64,000 nucleotides of DNA from Acidobacteriota bacterium. Its GTDB lineage: Bacteria; Acidobacteriota; Blastocatellia; HR10. The notes beneath the pieces are model-generated. The model did not search any database. It had not been told where the DNA came from and saw only the letters and a list, made by a program, of their open reading frames with translations. Every line of letters begins with the position of its first letter. Within the stretch, counting starts at the first letter, position 1. The stretch is taken from positions 130,356 through 194,355 of the forward strand of contig JAUQQC010000002.1 in the NCBI GenBank assembly GCA_030550025.1. Direction: 5' to 3'. Of this stretch, positions 27,256 through 35,292 are shown one piece after another. A program made the translations under genes and the position numbers.

Positions 27256-28809
27256 GTGTCGTGGGAGCGCGCGCGCTCAGGGATTGGCTTCTTCGCCGGG
27301 CCGTTCCTGTTTTTCCTTGTCCTTCTGCTGCCGACGCCAGAGGTCTTCTTGCATGAGGCGGCAGTGCAAGCGGCTGCTTCCCCCACCGGGCTGGAGAGCG
27401 CGCCTCTGGCTTTCGGCATGAAGGTGACGCTCGCGCTGCTACTGCTCATGGTCACGTGGTGGGTGACCGAAGCTGTGCCGCTTCCCGTCACGGCGCTTCT
27501 GCCGGGCATCATCCTCCCCCTGTTTCAGGTCATTGGCGTTCAGGACGGTCGGCCGGTGGAGTTGAACAGTCGCGCGGTGCTCGCCCACTACGCCAATCCC
27601 GTGATCTTCCTCTTCCTCTCCGGGTTCTTGATCGCGGGCGCGATGCAGAAGTGGGGTTTGGATCGGCGCATCGCCCTTTGGATTCTGACGCGCGGCAACA
27701 TCGCGGCGAGTCCCGGCAAGGTCCTGCTGAGCTTGATGAGCGCTTCGGCCTTCATCTCGATGTGGGTCTCGAACACGGCGACGACGGCCATGATGCTCCC
27801 GATCGGCCTTGGGATCCTCTCGCGCGTGCAGGGTGCAGGTGCTTCCCCCAATTATGCGCGGGCGCTATTGTTGGGGATCGCCTATGCGGCTTCCATCGGC
27901 GGCGTGGGGACGATCATCGGAACGCCACCCAACGGCATCGCCGTCTCCATCCTGCGGCAGCAAGATGTCGTGCACCTCGATTTCCTGGAGTGGATGGCCT
28001 TCGGACTGCCGTTCGTGCTCTTGGCCGTTCCGCTGGCTTGGGTTCTCCTACGCGCGGTCTTCCCTTTTGACGTCACCTTCGATGAAGGCGTTCGTGCGCT
28101 TCTGCGCGAGGAGCGAGCGGTGCTTGGCCCTCTGGGACGAGGGGAGAAGTTGACGCTTGTCGGATTCCTCCTGGCCGTCACGCTCTGGACGACAAATCCT
28201 TTTTGGTCCCTCCTCCCCGGTCTCGGTCGGCGCCTCCAGTGGTTCGATGAGCATCTGATCGCGCTCTCGGCGGCGATCCTCCTCTTTCTCCTCCCCGTAG
28301 ACTGGAAGCGGCGTCAGTTCGTGCTGCGCTGGGAGGATTCTCGATACGTGGATTGGGGAACGCTACTGCTGTTTGGCGGGGGTCTGGCGCTCTCGGACGC
28401 CATGTTCAAGACCGGGCTGGCGCGAGTGCTCGCATCGACATTCGTCGCGCTCTTTGGGAAACCGGGTCCGCTCCTGCTCGTCTTCATGGTCGTGATCTTC
28501 ATGGAGCTGCTCACCGAAGTGACCTCCAATACGGCGGTCACCTCGATGATGGTGCCGATCCTGATCTCCCTGGCGTCGGGGCTTGGAACAGATGCCGCGT
28601 CGCTCGTTCTCCCGGCGACGATCGCCGCCTCGATGGCCTTCATGCTCCCGGTCGCGACGCCGCCGAATGCGCTCGTCTACGCGACGCAGCGCGTGACGAT
28701 CGCGGACATGCTGCGGGCGGGTATCGTCCTGGACCTGGCCGCGTGGTTGTACATCGTCGCCTTCTTCTACGGCTATGTCGCCTCGGTCCTCGGTCTCGTT
28801 CGCTTCTGA
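27256..28809 (+). CDS. DASS/SLC13-family anion symporter
   Basis: About 517 residues and a dozen hydrophobic helices. The two SNT motifs that bind Na+ and substrate are present in the repeat halves: VSNTATTAMMLPI and TSNTAVTSMMVPI, with IIGTPPNGIAV and ATPPNALVYATQ as the partner loops. It imports dicarboxylates, sulfate or similar anions with Na+; the substrate is not determinable. The frame is open from ATG 27214, but that codon lies in the promoter -10. I use GTG 27256 (SWERARSGIGFF), with AGGG upstream; GTG 27223 as a leaderless start is the alternative. Confidence 0.88.
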   Translation: MSWERARSGIGFFAGPFLFFLVLLLPTPEVFLHEAAVQAAASPTGLESAPLAFGMKVTLALLLLMVTWWVTEAVPLPVTALLPGIILPLFQVIGVQDGRPVELNSRAVLAHYANPVIFLFLSGFLIAGAMQKWGLDRRIALWILTRGNIAASPGKVLLSLMSASAFISMWVSNTATTAMMLPIGLGILSRVQGAGASPNYARALLLGIAYAASIGGVGTIIGTPPNGIAVSILRQQDVVHLDFLEWMAFGLPFVLLAVPLAWVLLRAVFPFDVTFDEGVRALLREERAVLGPLGRGEKLTLVGFLLAVTLWTTNPFWSLLPGLGRRLQWFDEHLIALSAAILLFLLPVDWKRRQFVLRWEDSRYVDWGTLLLFGGGLALSDAMFKTGLARVLASTFVALFGKPGPLLLVFMVVIFMELLTEVTSNTAVTSMMVPILISLASGLGTDAASLVLPATIAASMAFMLPVATPPNALVYATQRVTIADMLRAGIVLDLAAWLYIVAFFYGYVASVLGLVRF

Positions 28810-28820
28810 AGGGAGGAGGA

Positions 28821-29312
28821 TCATGTGGGATGGCAAGCGCTCAAGCCGAGCCATTGCGAGAGGCGATGGCGATGCCTTGCGACGAGCGCGTAGATCACCA
28901 TCTCCAGAAGCAAGAGCGGAGGCACGGCGTAGATGACGTACACAAGCAACCGCCAGGGAGAGAGCTGAGAGAAGAAGGCATTGAGTCCGAAAACGCCGCC
29001 TAAGACGCGCCCACGTCGGGTGATGACATAGAGGCGCCGGGCGCAGTGCTGCGGCGTCAGACCAAGCGGCGCGAGGGCTTCTGCGGGAATCTCCTGGTAG
29101 GGGAGGAAGACGAAGCGCCTGCGCCGATCCCGGCGGCTCGCCCATCGCGCGAAAGCCGCACACACGCCACACGCTCCATCAAAGAGCAGATAGTCTGCCA
29201 TGCCGATCGTCAACGAGCTCTCGCCCCCTCCGCCGGAACGCTCGCTCGAATCCCTTGTGAGCGTTTCGCGCAAGGATCCCTCACCGGTATGGATCTCTGC
29301 TCGAGCGCTCAT
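28821..29312 (-). CDS. DCC-family thiol-disulfide oxidoreductase-like protein (DUF393)
   Basis: 163 residues. LLFDGACGVCAAFARW is the DxxCxxC motif of the DCC family, followed by ALAPLGLTPQHCARRLYVIT and a hydrophobic C-terminal helix. The family is presumed to carry out thiol-disulfide exchange, without a well-defined role. I chose ATG 29312 because GAAGGTGG precedes it and overlaps the stop of the M48 gene. The conserved domain begins only at ATG 29201, which is the alternative start. Confidence 0.82.
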   Translation of the reverse strand: MSARAEIHTGEGSLRETLTRDSSERSGGGGESSLTIGMADYLLFDGACGVCAAFARWASRRDRRRRFVFLPYQEIPAEALAPLGLTPQHCARRLYVITRRGRVLGGVFGLNAFFSQLSPWRLLVYVIYAVPPLLLLEMVIYALVARHRHRLSQWLGLSACHPT

Positions 29313-29319
29313 GCCACCT

Positions 29320-30849
29320 TCAGCTGAAAATCTCCTGCTCCCGTCGCCGCGCCGTGCCGGGGATCGGGAGGACATGCCGTTCGACGTGGGCGAAACATCC
29401 CAGAACGCGCCATGCGGCGTCGGTCGTCGAATTGGGGGATTGGGGTGGCTCGTCCTCGGGACACGTCTCTTCTTTCCGTAAACGCGGCCGCTTGCGCTCC
29501 TGCTCTTTTTGCTTCTCCATGGCTTCTTGCGCCAACTTGCGCAGGCGCTCTTTGATCCGGTGGAATTCCTCGCTGTCGGTCACGTATTCCTCGTGGGGCG
29601 GCAGGAAGGCGAATTCGCGAAAGCTGTGAATGATGCGATCGGCGAAGGCCGGGTGCGTGCGGAAGAAGCTCGTCCCGCGCGCATACCCCTCCTTGCTCGC
29701 CATCTTGTCGAAGAACGTGATGAACGAGCGCGGGTCATATCCGCTCTTCCAGAGATATTGCGCGCCGAGCTGATCGGCTTCGAGTTCAAACTCTCGGCTC
29801 ACGCCGAGGAGCTTCAGCTCGATCACCAATCCCAATCCCGCGAATCCGTATTCGAGCAGGTAATAGGTGAGCAGGCTCACCACGCCGCCAGTCGCAATGT
29901 AAGCTGCGATCTGCGCCGCTTGATAGAGGATCGAGGCGATCGTCGCGCGCCTCATGAGCCGAGCGCTGTGACGCGCCGCGGCATGGGCGATCTCATGGGC
30001 GATGACGCCGGCCAGCTCCCCCTCGGTCTCCGCCTCCAGAATGAGCCCCGTGTTGATGAAGAGGAATCCACCCGGCAGCGCGAAAGCGTTCACCTCGTCG
30101 GTGAGAAGCAAGTGTGTCTTCACGGGGACGCGCAGATCGGAATTCCGCGCGATGTGCTCGGCCAGATTCCGAATGTAGGTCTCGACCTCCTCATCCTTGA
30201 ATTCCGGCGGCATGAGGCCGAGCGCCCGGAGCTCACGAATGGCATCTTCGCCCATCTTGATGTCTTTCTCTTGACCCTTGCCGACCTCGCGGAATCCGAT
30301 GTCCTCCACGTCGCCGTAGGGACGCTGCCGCGCGCGACCTGAGCGGATCTCCGCCTCGATGCGCGCCTTCTCCGGAGGCCACCGCGTGAGCAGGTCGAGT
30401 TTGGCCTCCTTATTCTCGTAGCCGACTTCGATTGTCTTTCGCTCGAGGGCCTCCTTCTCGACGAGCTTCTTGCGCAGGCGCTGAATCTGGCAATGAGTCT
30501 CGCGTCGTTCCTTGGCCGTCTGCGGATCATCGCGTGATCCGCGCCGATTCAGCTCCCGAAGCTTTCGACGCGCGTCCTCGATCTGACTCTTGAGCGTGGC
30601 GATCTCTTGCCGAAGCGCAGCGAGCTTCTGTTCCTTCTCCTTCCTGAGCTCGGCGCGGAACGCTTCGATCTCATCCCTCCGAAAGGTGTAGGCTTCCGAG
30701 AGCGCGAGGACATCCAAATATGGCCTCCCCACGATCTCGGCAAGAGGCGGGCGATCCTGCCGCGTCGAAGCATTGAGCGGGACGAAGCTCGTCAGAGCGA
30801 GCGAGAGTCCCACGCCGATCGCGATCAAGCGCGCTGTCCCCCTCTTCAT
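29320..30849 (-). CDS. Exported M48-family zinc metalloprotease
   Basis: 509 residues. A signal peptide (RLIAIGVGLSLALTSF) is followed by a long coiled coil (about 65-165, rich in Glu, Lys and Arg) that ordinary M48 proteins lack at this place. The protease domain has HEIAHAAARHS (HExxH) and the third zinc ligand in EFELEADQLGAQYL. The C-terminus is charged (KQKEQERKRPR). It resembles BepA/LoiP-type periplasmic quality-control proteases, with hydrophobic segments after the HExxH. It is separated from khtU by a 251-base gap holding a possible promoter. Confidence 0.92.
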   Translation of the reverse strand: MKRGTARLIAIGVGLSLALTSFVPLNASTRQDRPPLAEIVGRPYLDVLALSEAYTFRRDEIEAFRAELRKEKEQKLAALRQEIATLKSQIEDARRKLRELNRRGSRDDPQTAKERRETHCQIQRLRKKLVEKEALERKTIEVGYENKEAKLDLLTRWPPEKARIEAEIRSGRARQRPYGDVEDIGFREVGKGQEKDIKMGEDAIRELRALGLMPPEFKDEEVETYIRNLAEHIARNSDLRVPVKTHLLLTDEVNAFALPGGFLFINTGLILEAETEGELAGVIAHEIAHAAARHSARLMRRATIASILYQAAQIAAYIATGGVVSLLTYYLLEYGFAGLGLVIELKLLGVSREFELEADQLGAQYLWKSGYDPRSFITFFDKMASKEGYARGTSFFRTHPAFADRIIHSFREFAFLPPHEEYVTDSEEFHRIKERLRKLAQEAMEKQKEQERKRPRLRKEETCPEDEPPQSPNSTTDAAWRVLGCFAHVERHVLPIPGTARRREQEIFS

Positions 30850-31047
30850 CGTTCCGCCTCCTTGCCTTTAAGATGCCTCGACGGGCCGGGAGGTTTTTCT
30901 CCCCGATCCGCCTCACGCCCATCTCTATCCTCGCTCGCCCTTGTCCTTACGTCCCCTCCTCTCTGACGTGAGCGTCGCGCATCGAGTTCGATCCTCTCTC
31001 CCCGACGATCTCCTCGCGGCCCGTAGGGCACTACTACTCCGACCACC

Positions 31048-31077
31048 AGTATAGAACGAAGCTCGAGGCGCGTCCAA
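31048..31077 (-). promoter_or_regulatory. Possible promoter for the M48 protease gene
   Basis: On the minus strand TTGGAC (31077-31072) and TATACT (31053-31048, 5 of 6) are spaced by 18 bp. This would leave a leader of about 190 bases. The 251-base gap 30850-31100 contains nothing else I recognise, apart from a GAGGCG/CGCCTC inverted repeat at 31065-31085 that overlaps the -35. Confidence 0.35.
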
Positions 31078-31100
31078 GTCGCCTCTGCGAGGGGAGAACT

Positions 31101-32801
31101 TCATGAGTCGCTCGGATGAGTGGGGCAGTGCCACGCGCGATAGAGCCTCCACGCGCGCCCAATGTAGATGAGGATAAGGATGGGAAGCCCCAGAAGCGTC
31201 CAAGCGCCGAGATCGTTCCAGAGCGCAGCCGCGAGCAACGTCACCAACAGGAAACTCATGGCGACGTGAGTCGTGTATTCGATCGCGCCTTGCGGATCGG
31301 CGTGTGGGGGAAGGAATCGCGAGCGGTCCATGTGAGCGCCGATCCCTCGCAGCGCGCGCCGGAGCGCTTGCGAAAGCCCTGCGAGCACAAGTAGGCCCAT
31401 CAGGATGAGGACCGCACGCCATGACCTCGGGTGAGTCATGAGCGCCGCCGCGCACACAGCCAACAGCGCGACCATGCCCAGAAGCATCCGTGAGCCCTCT
31501 CTCCTCAGAGGGGGGCGCGAACCGCCCTCCAGTTCGCATCCGGCGGTGGAGAGATCGCCAGATGAGATTCGCATCGTCATCGGCTGTAGGGTCGTTGAGA
31601 TGAGCGTTCCGGCGAAAGCGAGAGGGGTGGGAATGAGGCGACGCAGCGCGCGATACAGCGGTCGCGTGTTCTTCATGAAGGCAGGCGCCAGAAGCGTCGT
31701 GACGAAGACGTACCAGCCCGTGAACTGGACGAGATCCGAATGAATGAGGCCGAGCTGTTGTCCGAACGCGGCGTACAGCAACGCGTACTCGCCGCGCGGG
31801 ATCATCCCTGCGCCGATGGCCAGCGCCACCGGGGCCGGGAAACCCGCCAAGAAGGCGAGCGCAGACGTGATCACCAGTTCGGTCAGGATCGAGAGCAGAG
31901 CAACCAGTAGAACGAGCGGGAAGACGCGTCGAAAGCTCTCCGGCTCCAGCAGCATGCCGAAGGCGAGGAAGAAGAGGGCGAGGAAGACATCGCGGAACGA
32001 TTCCAGTCGGCCATAGATCCGTTCGCCAAGATCGCTCTCGCGCGTGGGGGAGATCATCCCGAGCAGGAAGGCTCCGGCCGCCGGCGCCAAGCCGAACTGC
32101 GCCGCTCCGACGCCGGCCAGGATGATCAGTGCGAGCCACAGTAGCGCGAACAACTCCTCCGACCTCAAGCGGAGGGCGAGGGTCAACGCGCGAGACAGAA
32201 ACCTCCCGCCGATCCCCAAGACGAGCGCATAAAAAGCGATCGCCTTCAGGAGCGAGAGGACCACGGGCGATGCGCGCGCGCCTTCGCCGGAGAGGGCCGC
32301 GAGCGCGCCCAGATAGAGCACGGCGATGAAGTCCTCGAAGATCATGATGCCCATGAGCGCTTCGGCTTCCGGATTAGCCGTGCGGCGCCATTCGATCAGG
32401 AGCTTGGCGACGACGCCACTGCTGCTCATGGCGACGATGCCGGCCAGGAAGGCTCGCTCGATCACTCCCCATCCCAGCGCATAGCCGACCAGAAACCCTA
32501 CCAAGAGGTTCGCCAAAAGCTCTCCGGTCCCAACGAACAAGACCGCGGCGCGCACGCGCTTGAGGCGTTCCAGGGAGAACTCGACGCCGAGGAAGAACAT
32601 CAACAGGAGAACGCCCAGCTCCGAGATCGTGCGCACGGGCGTCGCCTCCGCAATCGCGCCCAGCGCGTTGGGGCCGAGCACGGCGCCGACCAGGATGTAT
32701 CCGATGATGACCGATTGTCCGCGGCGCGCGGCGAGCCAAGCGCCGAGGAAGCCGAAAAGCAGCAGTAGCCCCAGATCACGTAAGAACGAATGTTCCGGCA
32801 T
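31101..32801 (-). CDS. khtU: CPA2-family K+/H+ antiporter, KhtU-like
   Basis: 566 residues. The N-terminal 400 form the usual CPA2 exchanger (LLLFGFLGAWLAARRGQ, GAVLGPNALG, then VAMSSSGVVAKLL and GMIPRGEYALL). About 165 further residues add about four hydrophobic helices (GMVALLAVCAAALM, AVLILMGLLVLAGL and others) with no RCK/TrkA domain. KhtT, the separate regulatory subunit, is encoded just upstream, so this is a two-subunit K+ efflux antiporter. ATG 32801 has GGAAGCG upstream; the longer frame starts with TTG 32837. Confidence 0.88.
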   Translation of the reverse strand: MPEHSFLRDLGLLLLFGFLGAWLAARRGQSVIIGYILVGAVLGPNALGAIAEATPVRTISELGVLLLMFFLGVEFSLERLKRVRAAVLFVGTGELLANLLVGFLVGYALGWGVIERAFLAGIVAMSSSGVVAKLLIEWRRTANPEAEALMGIMIFEDFIAVLYLGALAALSGEGARASPVVLSLLKAIAFYALVLGIGGRFLSRALTLALRLRSEELFALLWLALIILAGVGAAQFGLAPAAGAFLLGMISPTRESDLGERIYGRLESFRDVFLALFFLAFGMLLEPESFRRVFPLVLLVALLSILTELVITSALAFLAGFPAPVALAIGAGMIPRGEYALLYAAFGQQLGLIHSDLVQFTGWYVFVTTLLAPAFMKNTRPLYRALRRLIPTPLAFAGTLISTTLQPMTMRISSGDLSTAGCELEGGSRPPLRREGSRMLLGMVALLAVCAAALMTHPRSWRAVLILMGLLVLAGLSQALRRALRGIGAHMDRSRFLPPHADPQGAIEYTTHVAMSFLLVTLLAAALWNDLGAWTLLGLPILILIYIGRAWRLYRAWHCPTHPSDS

Positions 32802-32942
32802 ATCGCTTCCGTGTCGTCGCCCGAAGGAGAATGACAAGCCGCTTCGCGCGCGCCAAGCATTGGGCCATCGCCGGTGCTCGATGCGGTCGATCCCTCCTCG
32901 TTCGTCATCAGCGCACCGCTCCCTCCGAAGGCGCGCTCGGCA

Positions 32943-33431
32943 TCAGGGAGCCGCTTCGATGAGCCGACGTAGCGCCTCGAACCCCTCCTGCTTGCCGAGG
33001 ACGACGATAGTATCGCCAGCGCGCAAGACTTCTTCGGCCGAAGGATTGGGCACGCTCTCCGGCTCGCGGATGATGGCGATCACGGAGACGCCCGTTCGCT
33101 TGCGAATACCCAGCTCGCCGATGCTCTTGCCAACGACGGGGGAGCGAGCGTCCAGTCGAAACCATTCGATGCGCAGCTCTTGAAGGACGACTTCCAAATT
33201 CTCCACGGCCCTCGGTCGGAAGAAGGCGCCGGCGAGGATCGAGCCGATCTGCCGCGCCTCGTCATCCCTCAGCTCCACGGCGAAGAGGGGATCGGGATCG
33301 CCATCGCGATAGATGTAGATCTCGCGAATGCCACTGTGATGAATGACGATCGTGAAGCGATCGCGCTCGTACGTGGTGATCTCATACTTTCGCCCGACGC
33401 CGGGCAAGTCGACTTCGGAGATGACGGCCAT
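32943..33431 (-). CDS. khtT: K+/H+ antiporter regulatory subunit, KhtT-like (TrkA-C)
   Basis: 162 residues. The N-terminal domain is of the KhtT type (MAVISEVDLPGVGRKYEI and IREIYIYRDGD). The C-terminal TrkA-C domain has GKSIGELGIRKRTGVSVIAI and GDTIVVLGKQEGFEAL. In Bacillus KhtT binds c-di-AMP and gates KhtU. GGAGGAAGACGCC precedes the ATG. It lies directly upstream of khtU and 21 bases downstream of the DapA-like gene. Confidence 0.88.
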   Translation of the reverse strand: MAVISEVDLPGVGRKYEITTYERDRFTIVIHHSGIREIYIYRDGDPDPLFAVELRDDEARQIGSILAGAFFRPRAVENLEVVLQELRIEWFRLDARSPVVGKSIGELGIRKRTGVSVIAIIREPESVPNPSAEEVLRAGDTIVVLGKQEGFEALRRLIEAAP

Positions 33432-33452
33432 GGCGTCTTCCTCCTCGTCGCA

Positions 33453-34655
33453 TCATCGCGTCGCTTCCGCCTCATGCGGCGAGAGCGCCGCATCCTCTGG
33501 GACGAGCGCTCGGCGAGCTTCCACGTGGTTCGAAGGACCGCGTGGGCTCCCCGTGCGGTCTTCCTCCTCCGCGTGCGAATGCCAGAGCGGATCGGTCTGC
33601 GCGCGAATCTCTTCCTTCAGTCGCGCATAGCCTTCAGCGAAGCTTTTCCTCTGCTCCTCGGTGAGGGCCGGCGTGCCCGAAGCGACATGAGCGCTGGTGA
33701 TGATCCCGTCGAGGGCGAGAGCGTATTTCATGGCAGCGATGAGTTTGAGGACCGGTCGCCCGCCTTCCTCGAACGTGCACAGGCGCTCGAACGTTCCGAG
33801 CAACCGCCGATACCGATGCATCAACGCTTCATCCCCCGCTGAGCATGCGCGCCACGCCTTTTGCCACTCGCGCGGGAAGACATTGGCCGGACCTGCGACG
33901 ACCCCGATCGGCAGGGCGTGATGTAAGAGGTAGAGGTTCCAGTACTCGCGAATCTTCCCAAGAAGGCCGCGCGCCGGTCGGAACAGATCGAAGATCAGCA
34001 TCGCTTCGCCCACGTAGATCCCGAACTCGCCTCTCTCGTTGAAATGGAGCGCGGCTTTCGTATAGTGGCCGAGCACCTTTCGCGGGGCCGTCACCTTGAT
34101 CCCGCAGATGTAGGGGAGGCGGCTGAGCCGTTTCACATCGCGCGTGCGGATGTGGGGGATTCTCGGATGGACGGCGATCTCCGCGTTATCGTAAAGCAGA
34201 AGCGGCAGCTCGCGCCCTTTCCGTTCAAAGAGCGGCGTCACCTCGCGATGGAAGAACGCGACCACCTCGTCGAGGTCTTCGATCGAGAGCGGAGCGATCA
34301 CCCCAGCATCGGCGCCCAGCTCCAGCGCCAGCTCCAAACTCCTGAGCGTCTCCGCGCGCGTCCGTCCCGTCACGCCCACCCAGACTTCGACCGGCCGGCG
34401 CCCGAGCTGACGCAAGCGCTCGTTGATCGCGCGCCGCTCCTCGATGGCGAGCGCGATGAGGCGTTCCCGCTGCGACGGCGAGATCCGATTCCATTCGCCC
34501 GTTGTCCCCAAGCTGAAGAGGATGTCCGCTCCGAATCCGGATTGGACGAGATAGCGGAAGAGGCGCCGCTGATCGGATTCCACGAGGCGCCCGTCCTCAT
34601 CCACGATGGTCAGGACGGGGATGCTCAATCCCCATCGCGGGCGATATCTCTCCAT
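33453..34655 (-). CDS. DapA-family class I aldolase/lyase, C-terminally extended
   Basis: 400 residues, against about 300 for DapA. The TIM-barrel landmarks are ILFSLGTTGEWNRIS (substrate loop), LLYDNAEIAV (Tyr) and ICGIKVTAPRKVLG, with the Schiff-base Lys probably in GIKVTA. The chain ends with a hydrophilic tail of about 80 residues rich in Glu, His and Arg. GGAGGGAGC before ATG 34655 fixes the start. It is probably a pyruvate- or 2-oxo-acid-dependent lyase rather than true dihydrodipicolinate synthase, given the changed loops. No lysine-pathway gene is nearby. Confidence 0.8.
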   Translation of the reverse strand: MERYRPRWGLSIPVLTIVDEDGRLVESDQRRLFRYLVQSGFGADILFSLGTTGEWNRISPSQRERLIALAIEERRAINERLRQLGRRPVEVWVGVTGRTRAETLRSLELALELGADAGVIAPLSIEDLDEVVAFFHREVTPLFERKGRELPLLLYDNAEIAVHPRIPHIRTRDVKRLSRLPYICGIKVTAPRKVLGHYTKAALHFNERGEFGIYVGEAMLIFDLFRPARGLLGKIREYWNLYLLHHALPIGVVAGPANVFPREWQKAWRACSAGDEALMHRYRRLLGTFERLCTFEEGGRPVLKLIAAMKYALALDGIITSAHVASGTPALTEEQRKSFAEGYARLKEEIRAQTDPLWHSHAEEEDRTGSPRGPSNHVEARRALVPEDAALSPHEAEATR

Positions 34656-34736
34656 GCTCCCTCCGCGCCACCTCACCGGGAGAACATATCGGCGCTGGAT
34701 CGAGAAATCAAGCCATCGGGGCTGCGCGCATACCAT

Positions 34737-35282
34737 TCATGCTCGACGCGCGAGCGCGTGCAGGTAGAGCGCGGCCAGCGTCTTCCCATCGCGAATCTCT
34801 CCCGCGCGCACCTTCTCCTCGATGCCCTCCCAGGACAACGGGAAGACTTCGATCAGCTCGTCGCTCTCAAGCTGCTGCGTCGTCGGACGCAACCCCTCGG
34901 CTCGAAACACGTGCATCCGCTCGTCGGTGAACCCTGGGGCGGTGAAGAATTCTCCCAGAGGGATCATGCGAGCGGCGCAATAGCCGGTCTCCTCTTCGAG
35001 TTCCCGATGGGCGCACGCTTCCGGACTCTCGGCCGCACGGTCGAGCGTTCCGGCTGGCAGCTCCCACAGGACTTCGCCTACGGCGTATCGAAATTGGCGA
35101 ATCAGAAGCAGGCGCCCGTCATCGAGGATCGGTACGATGACGACCGATCCTGGGTGGCGCACGATCTCGCGCGTCGTCTCGCGCCCACCGGGTAGGCGAA
35201 TGCGATCCACGTCCAGAGAGACGGCGCGTCCCGTGTAGAGGCGCCGCGTCTCGAGTCGAATCTCGCGCAAGTGTTCCTGCAT
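34737..35282 (-). CDS. nudF: Nudix hydrolase, ADP-ribose pyrophosphatase type
   Basis: 181 residues. VLWELPAGTLDR followed by AAESPEACAHRELEEETGY is the Nudix box, with REL-EEE-TG intact. One residue is inserted between the first Gly and the first Glu, compared with the GX5E consensus. GEFFTAPGFTDERMHVF is typical of ADP-ribose pyrophosphatases. It hydrolyses ADP-ribose or nucleotide sugars to sugar phosphate and NMP. I chose ATG 35282 (MQEHLREIRL), with GAGAGG upstream. It lies downstream of a glycosyltransferase gene. Confidence 0.88.
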   Translation of the reverse strand: MQEHLREIRLETRRLYTGRAVSLDVDRIRLPGGRETTREIVRHPGSVVIVPILDDGRLLLIRQFRYAVGEVLWELPAGTLDRAAESPEACAHRELEEETGYCAARMIPLGEFFTAPGFTDERMHVFRAEGLRPTTQQLESDELIEVFPLSWEGIEEKVRAGEIRDGKTLAALYLHALARRA

Positions 35283-35292
35283 AGGCGTCCTC

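Noticed and set aside
31065-31085. GAGGCG/CGCCTC hairpin after khtU as a terminator
   Set aside because: Stem of six pairs, no T-tract on either strand; overlaps a possible promoter.
30925-32139. 404-residue minus-strand frame overlapping khtU
   Set aside because: It lies in a different frame from khtU, which has complete antiporter motifs over the same bases.
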